Positions 32,286-41,456 are shown, numbered from the stretch's first letter. The stretch is DNA of 64,000 bases from Companilactobacillus huachuanensis (GCF_005404815.1 NZ_BJDF01000006.1:80024-144023), one strand, 5' to 3'. Notes: generated by a model from the sequence alone, not told the origin. Program-made: numbers and translations.

Positions 32286-33119
32286 TTGGAAAAAATCATT
32301 TCAATTAAAGACTTAAATTATACGTATCCAGAAGCAAAACGTTCAGCTATCAAGAATTTATCGCTCGACATTTATAAAAATGAATGGCTATCGATTGTGG
32401 GAAAGAACGGTAGTGGAAAGTCAACGTTGACAAAATTAATCGATGGTTTGATTGAGGCAGATTCCGGAACGATTGAAGTTGCTGGACAGATAATTAATGA
32501 AGAAAACATTTGGGAAGCGCGGACTAAGATTGGCATCATCTTTCAGAATCCTGATCATCAGTTTGTTGGGGCAACAGTTGAGGACGATGTAGCATTTGGT
32601 TTGGAAAACCAGGGTATGCCACGTGAAGAGATGGTCAAAGCAGTTGATGAGGCACTAATCTTGGTCAAGATGGCAGACTTTAAGGAACGTGATCCACAGT
32701 CATTATCAGGTGGTCAAAAGCAACGTGTGGCTATTGCCGGTGTTTTGGCGACAAAACCACAGATTGTTATTATGGACGAATCGACTAGTATGTTGGATCC
32801 AGATGGGCGTAAAACCGTTTTGAATCTTGTTCAACAACTGCGCAGTCAACAAGACCTAACAATTATTTCAATTACGCATGACATTGAAGAGACCGAATTG
32901 TCGCAAAGAATCGTAGTTTTGAATGATGGTCAAATCGTCAGTGATGGTAAACCTGAAGAAATCTATGATTTAGGGGCTGATTTGCAGAAATTTGGTCTTG
33001 AGGAGCCGTTTACGAGTGAATTGGTATCAACGCTAAGGGATACAATTAAATTGCCTGACGGCTATTTAAACGAAGAGGAGCTAAAGGAACAATTATGGAA
33101 ATTACATTCGAACATGTAA
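32286..33119 (+). CDS. ecfA1: ECF transporter ATPase subunit A1
   Basis: One of two ATPases energizing group II ECF vitamin/cofactor importers. 277 residues with Walker A GKNGSGKST at 39-47, signature LSGGQ at 140-144 and Walker B IVIMDES. Translation starts at TTG 32286 behind GGGGAGAC. The 3' end overlaps ecfA2 by 25 bp. No substrate-binding S component is encoded here, as expected for the shared module. Confidence 0.95.
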   Translation: MEKIISIKDLNYTYPEAKRSAIKNLSLDIYKNEWLSIVGKNGSGKSTLTKLIDGLIEADSGTIEVAGQIINEENIWEARTKIGIIFQNPDHQFVGATVEDDVAFGLENQGMPREEMVKAVDEALILVKMADFKERDPQSLSGGQKQRVAIAGVLATKPQIVIMDESTSMLDPDGRKTVLNLVQQLRSQQDLTIISITHDIEETELSQRIVVLNDGQIVSDGKPEEIYDLGADLQKFGLEEPFTSELVSTLRDTIKLPDGYLNEEELKEQLWKLHSNM

Positions 33120-33949
33120 CACATTCATATAACCCAAATAGTCCGACGGCTAATCTGGGTTTAGATGATGTTTCGTTCAAGATCCAAGATAAGAAATTTA
33201 CCGCCATTGTCGGACAAACCGGTAGTGGAAAATCAACACTGGTTCGACACATCAATGCCTTGTTAAAACCGACGTCTGGAACGATAACAGTTGGTGATAG
33301 AGTGATTACACCAGAGACTAATAATAAGAATCTCAAACCTTTACGTAAGCAAGTGGGCATGGTTTTCCAATTTCCAGAGAGTCAATTATTTGAAGATACT
33401 GTGGAAAAAGATATTATGTTTGGACCAATGAATTTTGGCGCTAGTGCTGATGATGCTAGGGAATCAGCTCATAAGATGATTAAACTAGTGGGGCTAGATG
33501 AATCATTGTTAGAACAGTCACCTTTTGACCTATCAGGGGGACAGATGCGTCGTGTGGCTATCGCTGGTGTTTTAGCTAGTGATCCAGAGACAATTATTTT
33601 GGATGAACCGACAGCGGGGCTTGATCCAGTTGGTCGTCAGGAGATTATGGATCTATTTAAGAGCTTGCAGCAAGATGGCAAGACAATAATCTTGATTACT
33701 CATAATATGGATGACGTGGCTAATTATGCTGAAGAAATGGCAGTTATCCACCGTGGAAAACTTATTGCACAAGGAATTCCTCAAGAAGTTTTCAACAACC
33801 AGGAGTTATTGAAAGAGGATTTGCTGACTTTGCCAAAAAGTGCTGCTTTTGCGAAAGAATTAACTGAAAAAGGTTTCTCATTTGAGAAGCTACCAATTAC
33901 AATTAATGAGTTAGGAACTGAGATTGAACAACAGTTAAATGGTGATTAA
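33095..33949 (+). CDS. ecfA2: ECF transporter ATPase subunit A2
   Basis: Second ATPase of the ECF module, 284 residues. Walker A GQTGSGKST at 40-48, signature LSGGQMRRV, Walker B IILDEPTAGLDP. The Q-loop MVFQFPESQLFEDTV is characteristic of EcfA2. Starts inside the end of ecfA1, so translation is probably coupled. Confidence 0.95.
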   Translation: MEITFEHVTHSYNPNSPTANLGLDDVSFKIQDKKFTAIVGQTGSGKSTLVRHINALLKPTSGTITVGDRVITPETNNKNLKPLRKQVGMVFQFPESQLFEDTVEKDIMFGPMNFGASADDARESAHKMIKLVGLDESLLEQSPFDLSGGQMRRVAIAGVLASDPETIILDEPTAGLDPVGRQEIMDLFKSLQQDGKTIILITHNMDDVANYAEEMAVIHRGKLIAQGIPQEVFNNQELLKEDLLTLPKSAAFAKELTEKGFSFEKLPITINELGTEIEQQLNGD

Positions 33950-33952
33950 GTA

Positions 33953-34750
33953 ATGGATAAAATTATTTTGGGGAGATATTTACCGGGGGATTCACTAGTT
34001 TATCGCTTAGATCCACGTGGTAAATTCTTATTAACGTTTTATTTTGTGGGGATAGTTTTTCTAGCTAATAATGTGGCTTCATACGCTTTCTTACTGGCAT
34101 TTGTTATCTTTGCGGTCTTTCTTTCAAAAATTAATTTTGGCTTCTTTTTAAAGGGACTGAAACCAGTGTTTTGGCTGATTCTATTTACAGTCGCGCTACA
34201 GCTCTTATTCACGCCAAGTGCAAATCCGCTGTGGCATTGGGGAATCTTCACGTTTTCTAAAGAAGGTTTAGTTATTGCGGGTTACATTTTTATCAGATTT
34301 ATATTAATTATTTTTATTTCGACATTATTGACATTGACGACGACACCAATTGAGATTTCCGATTCGATCGAGAGCATTCTCAAGCCATTGAAAAAAATTA
34401 AATTTCCGGTGACTCAAGTTGCTTTAATGTTGTCGATTGCATTGCGATTCGTGCCATTACTAGTTGATGAAACAACTAAGATCATGGATGCACAACGTGC
34501 TCGTGGTGTTGATTTTGGTGAGGGTGGGTTGATCAAACGTATCAAATCATTTGTACCAATTCTGATTCCACTTTTTGTCAGCAGTTTTTCTATTGCCTAT
34601 GATTTGGCTATTGCGATGGAGTCACGTGGTTATAAAGATGGTGAAGGACGAAGCAAGTATCGTGTCTTGAGCTGGGATAGACGAGACAATATCATGGTTA
34701 TCTTTATGGCAGCAGTAACAGGCATTCTATTATTTTTACGGAGTTATTAA
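33953..34750 (+). CDS. ecfT: ECF transporter transmembrane subunit T
   Basis: Membrane scaffold of the ECF transporter, 265 residues with multiple hydrophobic helices. The coupling-helix motif appears as AQRARGVDFGEGG and a second Ala-Arg-Gly-type segment as AMESRGYKDG. These contact the ATPases. 3 bp after ecfA2 and 3 bp before truA, so one operon. Confidence 0.94.
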   Translation: MDKIILGRYLPGDSLVYRLDPRGKFLLTFYFVGIVFLANNVASYAFLLAFVIFAVFLSKINFGFFLKGLKPVFWLILFTVALQLLFTPSANPLWHWGIFTFSKEGLVIAGYIFIRFILIIFISTLLTLTTTPIEISDSIESILKPLKKIKFPVTQVALMLSIALRFVPLLVDETTKIMDAQRARGVDFGEGGLIKRIKSFVPILIPLFVSSFSIAYDLAIAMESRGYKDGEGRSKYRVLSWDRRDNIMVIFMAAVTGILLFLRSY

Positions 34751-34753
34751 TTT

Positions 34754-35500
34754 ATGACAAGATACAAATTAACTATTTCTTATGATGGTACAAAGTTTCA
34801 TGGCTTTCAGCGTCAAAATGAATTACGAACGGTTCAAGGTGTCATGGAGAAAGCCTTGACTAAGATGACTAAGGGACAACACATTGATATTGTTGGTTCT
34901 GGTAGAACTGATGCCGGTGTTCACGCCTTTGGACAGGTTATCCACTTTGATTATCCAGGTGAGATACCAGCGGAAAATATGCTTCGAGCTCTTAACTCAC
35001 TCATGCCGCTAGATGTTTTAGTAAAAAAGGCAACAATTGTGGATAAAAATTTTCACGCTCGTTTTGGCGTTAAGAGAAAAACTTATCAATATCGAGTTGA
35101 TTGTGGACACTATACGGATCCGTTCAAAAGGTTTTACACAGGGCATTATCCTTATAATTTGGCTGTGGATAAAATTCAAACAGCCTTAAAAGATCTTGAG
35201 GGTGAACACGATTTCACAAGTTTTGCTGCATCTGGTGGAGTGATAGAAAATAAAGTTAGGACTATCTATTCTGCTACATGTGTGTATAATAGGAACAATG
35301 ACGAATTAGTTTTCGAATTTACAGGCAATGGCTTCCTATATAATATGGTTAGAATCTTAGTTGCTACTCTGTTAGAGATTGGTAATGGGCGCAGGGATGA
35401 ACACGATTTCTTGAGGTTGTTTCAAGTGAAGAACCGCCAAGAAGCACGTGGTACAGCCCCAGCGAGTGGTCTATATTTAAAAGAAGTTTTTTATGAATAA
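34754..35500 (+). CDS. truA: tRNA pseudouridine(38-40) synthase TruA
   Basis: Isomerizes uridines 38-40 in the anticodon stem of tRNAs. 248 residues; catalytic Asp53 lies in [14 protein letters not shown]. Other family motifs are [15 protein letters not shown] and [11 protein letters not shown]. Starts 3 bp after ecfT. The ecfAAT-truA-rplM-rpsI order is typical of Lactobacillales. Confidence 0.96.
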   Translation: MTRYKLTISYDGTKFHGFQRQNELRTVQGVMEKALTKMTKGQHIDIVGSGRTDAGVHAFGQVIHFDYPGEIPAENMLRALNSLMPLDVLVKKATIVDKNFHARFGVKRKTYQYRVDCGHYTDPFKRFYTGHYPYNLAVDKIQTALKDLEGEHDFTSFAASGGVIENKVRTIYSATCVYNRNNDELVFEFTGNGFLYNMVRILVATLLEIGNGRRDEHDFLRLFQVKNRQEARGTAPASGLYLKEVFYE

Positions 35501-35514
35501 TCTGTGGATAAATA

Positions 35515-35543
35515 TTGACTTAGAGTCGAAATCACAGTATTAT
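35515..35543 (+). promoter_or_regulatory. rplM promoter
   Basis: TTGACT (35515-35520), 17 bp, TATTAT (35538-35543). The following leader of about 80 nt contains GCCCCACGATAGGCCCC and probably corresponds to the Firmicute L13 leader position; I do not resolve its full fold. Confidence 0.7.
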
Positions 35544-35625
35544 TGTAACTGGTATTGTTTGCCCCACGATAGGCCCCGGAAACTTATTGAGTGTCAAAAA
35601 GACGTAGAAACTGGAGGAAATTAAA

Positions 35626-36069
35626 GTGCGTACAACACCATTAGCAAAAGCAAGTGAAGTTGAACGTAAATGGTATGTAATTGACGGTGAAGATGTTGTC
35701 TTAGGTAGACTTTCATCAGTTGTTGCTTCTATTCTTAGAGGTAAAAACAAACCAACTTACACACCTAACGTTGATACTGGTGATAATGTTATTATCATCA
35801 ATGCAGATAAAGTTAGATTAACAGGTAAAAAGGCTAAGAATAAGATTTATTATTCTCACTCAGATCACCCAGGTGGGTTGAAGAGTATTAGTGCCGGCGA
35901 AAAGAGAGCTACAAAGCCAGAGCGCTTCGTTGAAGATTCAATTCGTGGCATGTTGCCTAAGAACAGTCTTGGTCGTATGGAAATCAAGAAGTTGCATGTA
36001 TATGCAGGTTCAGATCACAGCCACCAAGCACAAAATCCAGAGATGTTGGATATCAACAAACTAATTTAA
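35626..36069 (+). CDS. rplM: 50S ribosomal protein L13
   Basis: Early-assembly large-subunit protein, 147 residues, GTG start at 35626 behind [29 protein letters not shown] and [19 protein letters not shown] are diagnostic. Has its own promoter but may also be read through from truA. Confidence 0.97.
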   Translation: MRTTPLAKASEVERKWYVIDGEDVVLGRLSSVVASILRGKNKPTYTPNVDTGDNVIIINADKVRLTGKKAKNKIYYSHSDHPGGLKSISAGEKRATKPERFVEDSIRGMLPKNSLGRMEIKKLHVYAGSDHSHQAQNPEMLDINKLI

Positions 36070-36082
36070 GGAGGAAAAGAAT

Positions 36083-36475
36083 TTGGCACAAGTATCATAC
36101 GCCGGAACAGGTCGTCGCAAGGACTCAGTTGCTCGTGTACGCCTAGTACCCGGAAACGGAAAGATTACTATCAACAAACGTGATGTCAAAGATTACATTC
36201 CTTTTGACAATTTGATTGCTGATATGAAACAACCTTTAGATGTTACTGAAACAGCAGATAGCTATGACGTTATTGCTAACGTTAATGGTGGAGGCTTCTC
36301 AGGACAAGCTGGAGCAATCAGACATGGTATCGCTAGAGCACTACTTGACGTTGATCCTGATTTCAGACCATCACTCAAGTCAGCCGGCTTTTTAACACGT
36401 GACCCTCGTATGAAGGAACGTAAGAAACCAGGTCTTAAGAAAGCTCGTAAGGCTTCACAATTCTCAAAACGTTAA
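36083..36475 (+). CDS. rpsI: 30S ribosomal protein S9
   Basis: Head protein whose C-terminal tail touches the P-site tRNA anticodon. 130 residues, TTG start at 36083 behind [31 protein letters not shown] and the ending [11 protein letters not shown] are standard. 13 bp after rplM. Confidence 0.97.
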   Translation: MAQVSYAGTGRRKDSVARVRLVPGNGKITINKRDVKDYIPFDNLIADMKQPLDVTETADSYDVIANVNGGGFSGQAGAIRHGIARALLDVDPDFRPSLKSAGFLTRDPRMKERKKPGLKKARKASQFSKR

Positions 36476-36501
36476 TATTTCTATTTTCAGTTTTGGATAC
36501 G

Positions 36502-36534
36502 AAAACATCTCTCAGTGTGAGGGATGTTTTTTTT
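36502..36534 (+). terminator. rpsI terminator
   Basis: AAAACATCTCTC pairs with GAGGGATGTTTT, followed by a T-run. Ends the rplM-rpsI operon. Confidence 0.9.
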
Positions 36535-36597
36535 GTTTGGCTTTGGGGGTCACTGAAGAATGACGCTTATCAAATCTTACATGTTAATATTAGAGAG

Positions 36598-36924
36598 TAC
36601 GCATGGTGCTAGTCGATAATTAACTGCAAGTATTCGTATCAATTGTATTTTAGAATGTAGAATAGTCCAGATATAAAAGAAATTGAATATTTTTACATTC
36701 AATTAATAACGATTAATTAGTCGGAAGAGCTGGAAAATATTTGTGTGCCGTGGAAGTGTTGTTATGGCTTTAGCCATTACAACACCGGGCGTGTTTGGAG
36801 CCTTGACGAACTATGTCAAGGCTTCAAACCGAGGCTCGAGACCGTTTCCCAGGCTCGAACCGTTCCGCACAGCTTGTGAATATTCCCCAGCTCTGGAGAC
36901 GGCATATTTAACTAGCACCGCACG
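36598..36924 (+). repeat. Type II repeat, full copy R5
   Basis: Best-preserved type II element (327 bp). The left end ACGCATGGTGCTAGT (36599-36613) and right end ACTAGCACCGCACGT (36911-36925) are inverted repeats. Flanks TTAGAGAG (36590-36597) and TTAGAGAA (36925-36932) look like a target duplication. The core 36723-36896 has hairpin A with ATGGC/GCCAT and hairpin B with CTTGAC/GTCAAG. It ends 38 bp before the acetyltransferase gene, same orientation. The reading frame at 36743-36928 is a by-product. Confidence 0.8.
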
Positions 36925-36961
36925 TTAGAGAATATAAAAGTATAAGAGGGAGCATTCAAAA

Positions 36962-37480
36962 ATGTTAGATATCAATAAGTTATCCACAAGTTATCAAGTA
37001 AAAAAACTAACACCACTTGATGCCGATCATGCATTGCAATTGGTTCAAAGTAATCTTAATTTTTTTAATTTCTGTCCACCAGCTCCAACACGTCACAGTA
37101 TTTTGGAAGATATGAAGATCGTTCCAGCTGATAAGAATTTGGATGATAAATACTATTTAGGTTACTATGATGAAGATAAATTAATTGCCATTTTGGACTT
37201 AATAACGGGTTATCCAGCTCCTAAAGACGCTTGGGTCGGCTTTTTCATGGTTGATGCTAAATGTCAGAAAAAAGGAATCGGTTCTAATATTTTTACTGAT
37301 TTGGAAAATTCTTTGGATAAAAATGGCATCGAACGAATTGAATTAGCTTTTCCAAAGGGAAATGAGCAGAGCCAACAATTTCTATTGAAGAATAAATTTC
37401 TGCCTATGGATCGAGAAGTTCCGGTACCGGGTTATACAATGGTGATTATGGAAAAAGTTTTCCACAAGGATAACAAATAA
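36962..37480 (+). CDS. GNAT family N-acetyltransferase
   Basis: 172-residue predicted acetyltransferase. The central WVGFFMVDAKCQKKGIGSNI holds the CoA-binding Q-K-K-G-I-G loop and is followed by a helix and RIELAFPKGNEQS with a late NKFLPMDREV. The substrate is unknown. ATG behind GAGGGAG. It starts just after repeat R5, so the repeat lies within or next to its leader. A bidirectional terminator separates it from the convergent YdcF-like gene. Confidence 0.82.
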   Translation: MLDINKLSTSYQVKKLTPLDADHALQLVQSNLNFFNFCPPAPTRHSILEDMKIVPADKNLDDKYYLGYYDEDKLIAILDLITGYPAPKDAWVGFFMVDAKCQKKGIGSNIFTDLENSLDKNGIERIELAFPKGNEQSQQFLLKNKFLPMDREVPVPGYTMVIMEKVFHKDNK

Positions 37481-37510
37481 AAAATCGTAGAAATTTTCTA
37501 CGATTTTTTA
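37478..37510 (+). terminator. Bidirectional terminator
   Basis: AAAAATCGTAGAA pairs with TTCTACGATTTTT; A- and T-runs on both sides let it serve the acetyltransferase and the opposite-strand YdcF-like gene. Confidence 0.9.
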
Positions 37511-38611
37511 TTTTGTCTTTATGTCTACATAAATAGTGGCTGCCATCATTATTAAGATACCAATACCAATTAAACCGATGACTATCAAATGACGTTTCTT
37601 ATTCATTAAGAAAACAGCAGCAAATTCACGGATCAAGGCATTAGGCAAGAAATAAAATCTTGTTGGTGCACCGACACCATTAGCTGCAAGACCTGCCATC
37701 TTGGCATATAGACCGGCTCGGAAGATATGGTAGTTATTACTGAAGAATTTGATATAAGCATTGTCAGCGCCGTAATCGTTTTGAATAATACTATTAGAAA
37801 ATTGCATGTTCTGCAATGTATTACGGGATTTATCCTCTAAGATGATTAATTCTTCTTGCCAACCATGAGCAATTGCATAATCAGCCATGGCTCTAGCTTC
37901 CGATAGTTTTTCGTCAGGTCCTTGTCCACCTGAGAAAACAATTTTTGGTGCTGGACGACCCTTTCTGATCTGCTTATTAGCAAATTTCATTGCGGCATCT
38001 ATTCGATTACCTAATAGTTTTGAAACGGTGTCACCGCCAATTAAGCCGGCACCTAGGACGATTAAGTAGTTGGCCTTATAACGCCGTGGTAAGAATTGAT
38101 ACAAGAATACACTGACCAAAAAGTTATAGGAACAAAGTAATATGTACAGTCCAATTACTGGTAGACCGGAAATTAAAGTGTTGAACCAATCTGGCAAAAA
38201 TCTTGAATGGCTGGCTAAAACAGTATTAGCGAACCACAGTACGATTAGAAAGATTGCTAGAAATAATGTCAGCATATTTGAAAGTGTATGGCTTTCACGT
38301 TTCCAAACAACGATTGCATTCCATAATAATAATGCCCACATGAACAGCATTACTAGGGCAATGATACCCAAGATAAGTACGAATAGGACACCCATGACAA
38401 CGATGAATTCTTGATTGCCTGTGCTAAAAATAAGCACTGCTAGCTCTCCTAAGAAAGTAATGAAGAAGATAGTAAAAGTTATCCCATGGATCAGTCTGCG
38501 TGGCTCTTTGAGCCAAAAATATAGGAATAGTCCGAATATAACGACTGTAGCTAGTCCCAGGTAAATGGAAATTTGCTGCATTTCATTAATGTACGGAGAA
38601 ATTTCATTCAT
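37508..38611 (-). CDS. YdcF/DUF218 family membrane protein
   Basis: 367-residue membrane protein. The N-terminal half has about five to six hydrophobic helices. The C-terminal soluble DUF218 domain begins at NYLIVLGAGLIGGDTVS and contains KIVFSGGQGPDEKLSEARAM and EDKSRNTLQN, the conserved core of YdcF/SanA/ElyC proteins. A final hydrophobic helix precedes the end. The family is linked to envelope integrity, but its biochemical activity is not settled. Monocistronic with its own upstream region. Confidence 0.85.
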   Translation of the reverse strand: MNEISPYINEMQQISIYLGLATVVIFGLFLYFWLKEPRRLIHGITFTIFFITFLGELAVLIFSTGNQEFIVVMGVLFVLILGIIALVMLFMWALLLWNAIVVWKRESHTLSNMLTLFLAIFLIVLWFANTVLASHSRFLPDWFNTLISGLPVIGLYILLCSYNFLVSVFLYQFLPRRYKANYLIVLGAGLIGGDTVSKLLGNRIDAAMKFANKQIRKGRPAPKIVFSGGQGPDEKLSEARAMADYAIAHGWQEELIILEDKSRNTLQNMQFSNSIIQNDYGADNAYIKFFSNNYHIFRAGLYAKMAGLAANGVGAPTRFYFLPNALIREFAAVFLMNKKRHLIVIGLIGIGILIMMAATIYVDIKTK

Positions 38612-38726
38612 AAAATCACCTCACTATGACAAATTATATTTCCCCCTGAAATAATCATATTAATTTTATCATAAGGTGGTATTTAGTCCGAATGAAAGCC
38701 AATATTTTAAGTTTGTAAGCTTATAA

Positions 38727-38773
38727 ATACTTACATATACTTATGAAAGCATATAAATGTGTTAAAATACTTA
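38727..38773 (+). promoter_or_regulatory. Helically phased ATACTTA repeats before the DeoR gene
   Basis: ATACTTA occurs at 38727-38733, 38737-38743 and 38767-38773, offset by 10 and 30 bp, thus on one face of the helix. A palindrome TAAGCTTA lies at 38716-38723. TAAAAT at 38763-38768 may be the -10 box. This arrangement suits an autoregulatory operator for the DeoR-type protein encoded next, which is an inference. Confidence 0.45.
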
Positions 38774-38787
38774 TTGGAGGTGGAAAT

Positions 38788-39522
38788 ATGTATCAAGAAC
38801 AACGTTTAGAAGAAATTTTAAAGTTATTACGTGTCGGCAATGTCCTAACAACTGAACAGATGATTGAACATTTTCAAGTTTCCCGCGATACGGTGAGACG
38901 AGATTTTGCCAAGTTATCACAAGCAGGTAAGGTCAAGCGAGTTCACGGTGGAATCATGCAGTTGTCGTCCAATGATGAGATAGTTTCATTTAATGATCGA
39001 TTGGATGAATTCAGTGATGCAAAGAAACATATTGCTGAGTTAGCACAAATGTTTATTCAAGTTCAAGGTACATATTTCTTTGATGTGTCGACAACAATCC
39101 TGAAATTGGCTCAAATCGTCGATAAGAAAGTAACGATTTATACACATTCACTGGATAATGCCATTATGTTGAGCGGAAATCCTGAGATTAATTTGCATGC
39201 CTTAGGAGGAGAGTTCTTTCCCAAGAATCGTTTCTTTTATTCATTGAATGAGGCTGAAATTCTGAAACATATCAATTTTGATGTGGCGTTTATTGGTGCA
39301 GCCGGGTTGAAGGATGGTCAAGTTAGTTTTGAGGATCAAGAAGATGCTTATATAAAACAATTAATTATGAAAAACGCAAAAGTAAAAATTTTATTGGCTG
39401 AGAATGTTAAATTCACTAAGAAGTCGACTTATTCAATTGGCGAATTAGTCGATTTTGATTATTTGATTACTGATATTAAACCAAGTGCCGAAGTAATGGC
39501 AGCAATAACTGTTAAATATTGA
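38788..39522 (+). CDS. DeoR/GlpR family transcriptional regulator
   Basis: 244-residue repressor-type protein. The N-terminal winged helix reads LTTEQMIEHFQVSRDTVRRDF then RVHGG, the DeoR hallmark. The C-terminal DeoR sensor domain has YFFDVSTTILKLA and DVAFIGAAGLKDG, and normally binds a phosphorylated sugar or intermediate. ATG 38788 follows GGAGGTGG; the frame extends 15 codons upstream without a ribosome site. It overlaps into an operon with a HAD phosphatase and a macro-domain protein. Confidence 0.9.
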   Translation: MYQEQRLEEILKLLRVGNVLTTEQMIEHFQVSRDTVRRDFAKLSQAGKVKRVHGGIMQLSSNDEIVSFNDRLDEFSDAKKHIAELAQMFIQVQGTYFFDVSTTILKLAQIVDKKVTIYTHSLDNAIMLSGNPEINLHALGGEFFPKNRFFYSLNEAEILKHINFDVAFIGAAGLKDGQVSFEDQEDAYIKQLIMKNAKVKILLAENVKFTKKSTYSIGELVDFDYLITDIKPSAEVMAAITVKY

Positions 39523-39531
39523 GGAGGTACT

Positions 39532-40356
39532 ATGATGATGGATATTAAGTTAATCTTGAGTGATATTGATGGAACAATTTTGAATGATGAAAATGTAGTC
39601 GATACTGGTCTTAAACAGGTTGTAGAGAGACTTCATCAAAAAGGTGTTCCTTTCGTTCTAGCATCAGCTCGTTCACCAGAAGGAATGCTACCAATAGCTA
39701 AAGAACTTGATGTTTTGGACAATCCGATTGCGTGTTATAACGGCGCTTTGGTCGTTAAAGATATTGGTAAAGTAGACTTTACAACTATCTTGAACCATGA
39801 ACTCGATGTCAAAGAGGTTAAGAAGATTAACGAAGTCATACAAACACAATATCCGGGTATCTCAGTAAATCTCTACTCGGGTTCAGAATGGTATGTCGAA
39901 AAGGTCGACAAGTGGGTCAAAATTGAATCAAAAATCACTAAATTGGAACCTATTGTAACGGACATCGAACGACTGATTTCAGAACATAAAATCCCAATAC
40001 ATAAGCTTTTGTTGATAGGTGATCCTGAAACAATTGGTCAAGCTATGCAACACTTGCGTAACGGTGGATTTAGGAATAGTTCATTCTATCTTTCTAAACC
40101 AAACTACCTTGAAATTACAAACAGTCATGTTTCCAAAGAGCAGGCCTTGCGAGAACTGACTAAAGTTTATGACTTATCACTTGATAAAACCATGGCATTG
40201 GGTGATAACTTCAATGATGTGCCGATGCTGAAGCTTGCTGGGTTAGGAGTGGCAATGCAAAATGCTCCAGCTGAAGTTAAAAAGTATGCTAACGTGGTAA
40301 CGGAATCCAATAATAAAAATGGTGTTTCTAAGGCTATCGAAAAATATGTTTTGTAA
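39532..40356 (+). CDS. Cof-type HAD-IIB family hydrolase
   Basis: 274-residue predicted sugar-phosphate phosphatase of the HAD superfamily. Motif I is DIDGT with nucleophile Asp11 and Asp13; motif III/IV is ALGDNFNDVPML; the Cof-type cap lies between. Three ATG codons follow GGAGG (39523-39527), at 39532, 39535 and 39538; the second has the best spacing. It lies 9 bp after the DeoR gene and its stop overlaps the macro-domain start (TAATG). Confidence 0.9.
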   Translation: MMMDIKLILSDIDGTILNDENVVDTGLKQVVERLHQKGVPFVLASARSPEGMLPIAKELDVLDNPIACYNGALVVKDIGKVDFTTILNHELDVKEVKKINEVIQTQYPGISVNLYSGSEWYVEKVDKWVKIESKITKLEPIVTDIERLISEHKIPIHKLLLIGDPETIGQAMQHLRNGGFRNSSFYLSKPNYLEITNSHVSKEQALRELTKVYDLSLDKTMALGDNFNDVPMLKLAGLGVAMQNAPAEVKKYANVVTESNNKNGVSKAIEKYVL

Positions 40357-40880
40357 TGAAAGAAGTAATCGTTATGGAGAAAATTTCAATTATTAAAGGA
40401 GATATTTCATATTTGCCAATTCATGTAGATGCAATCGTCAATGCTGCTAATAGTGCATTAGTACCAGGTGGTGGAGTTGATGGGGCACTAAATCGCAAGG
40501 CTGGTCCAAGTCTCGGACGTGATATGTTGAAATTTGGCGGTACACCAACCGGTACAGCAGTTTATACTCAGGCATACGATTTAAATGCGGATTGTGTAAT
40601 TCATGCAGTTGGTCCCCGTTATAACGATGGTGATCATGGAGAAAAGCAACAGTTGATCGATGCATATGCTAGCTCAATGAGAATTGCCCAGCAGTTAGAG
40701 GTAAATTCAATAGCATTGCCATTTCTCAGTACCGGGATATATGGTTATCCATTGGCAGAAGCAATTATTGTGGCAATTGATACCATTATGAAATTCGATT
40801 TGGATGCAAGAATTTATTTTGTGGCATTTGATGATACAACCGAGAAATTAGCCAAGAAATATTTGAATACGAAAGATTAA
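40356..40880 (+). CDS. Macro domain protein (ADP-ribose hydrolase, YmdB type)
   Basis: 174-residue single macro domain. VDAIVNAANSALVPGGGVDGAL is the ADP-ribose-binding loop, and LPFLSTGIYGYPLAEA is the second glycine-rich loop of O-acetyl-ADP-ribose deacetylase-like macro proteins. It may remove ADP-ribose adducts or process O-acetyl-ADP-ribose. ATG 40356 overlaps the HAD stop; ATG 40374 is an alternative start nearer the usual length. Last gene of the DeoR-HAD-macro operon. Confidence 0.9.
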   Translation: MKEVIVMEKISIIKGDISYLPIHVDAIVNAANSALVPGGGVDGALNRKAGPSLGRDMLKFGGTPTGTAVYTQAYDLNADCVIHAVGPRYNDGDHGEKQQLIDAYASSMRIAQQLEVNSIALPFLSTGIYGYPLAEAIIVAIDTIMKFDLDARIYFVAFDDTTEKLAKKYLNTKD

Positions 40881-40884
40881 AGTT

Positions 40885-40929
40885 AGAAGCTCTGGAAACG
40901 TCATACTTAATTAAACTTTCAACCTTTAG
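40885..40929 (+). repeat. Type I repeat right-end fragment R10
   Basis: AGCTCTGGAAACGTCATACTT followed by ACTTTCAACCTTTAG is the right 45 bp of a type I element. The rest is gone. It lies immediately after the macro-domain gene. Confidence 0.7.
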
Positions 40930-41010
40930 TTAATTGTCAAAATGGGATATATATTTCGAATAATCAAATGGCGGATTTTCTAATGAAATTAAAAAAATCA
41001 AATAAAGCTA

Positions 41011-41039
41011 TTGACAAATATTCAATTAAGCTTTAATCT
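41011..41039 (+). promoter_or_regulatory. trp T-box promoter
   Basis: TTGACA (41011-41016), 17 bp, TAATCT (41034-41039), directly before the T-box leader. Confidence 0.75.
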
Positions 41040-41045
41040 CTTAAA

Positions 41046-41367
41046 CAACAAATCAATTCGTCCATAAACCGATGAGATGGAAGTCAAGATTATCGTGCAC
41101 GCAAAGAGAGTTGCCGGTGCTGAGAATGGCAATCGAACGCAGATAGTTAAATGGACCATCGAGGGTCTCTCCGAAAAGTAATGAGTACGAGAGAACGTTA
41201 GGCATACGTAAGTTGTCGGAGGGATGTTGGTCCCTCGCTAAGAGTAATGGGTGATAGATGGTGAGTATTTTTGTGATACTCTCAGACTATCAATTCATTA
41301 AAACAAGGTGGCACCGCGGAAAATCCGTCCTTAAACTGTATAAGTTTATGGGCGGATTTTTTTTATT
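41046..41367 (+). promoter_or_regulatory. T-box riboswitch, probable tryptophan type
   Basis: Leader that senses uncharged tRNA and controls trpBA by antitermination. The T-box sequence AAGGTGGCACCGCGG is at 41305-41319, followed by a terminator (AAATCCGTCC with GGGCGGATTT, then T-run) ending about 41367. Upstream stem I carries AGAGAG and GGTGCTGAGA. The likely specifier is TGG at 41152-41154 followed by A, matching tryptophan and the downstream genes. The specifier assignment is by position, not by folding. Confidence 0.9.
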
Positions 41368-41383
41368 CTCAGGAGGTAGCATA

Positions 41384-41419
41384 ATGACGAATTGTAAACG
41401 ATGGCAAACTTCAAATTGA
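41384..41419 (+). CDS. Possible 11-residue leader peptide
   Basis: ATG 41384 lies 7 bp after a perfect AGGAGG (41371-41376) and encodes MTNCKRWQTSN, with one Trp codon, between the T-box terminator and trpB. It may be a regulatory leader peptide or the relic of a lost first trp gene. Only the ribosome binding site and position support it. Confidence 0.35.
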   Translation: MTNCKRWQTSN

Positions 41420-41456
41420 TTAAAACATAATTTAAATTAATTTGGAGGAACTACTC

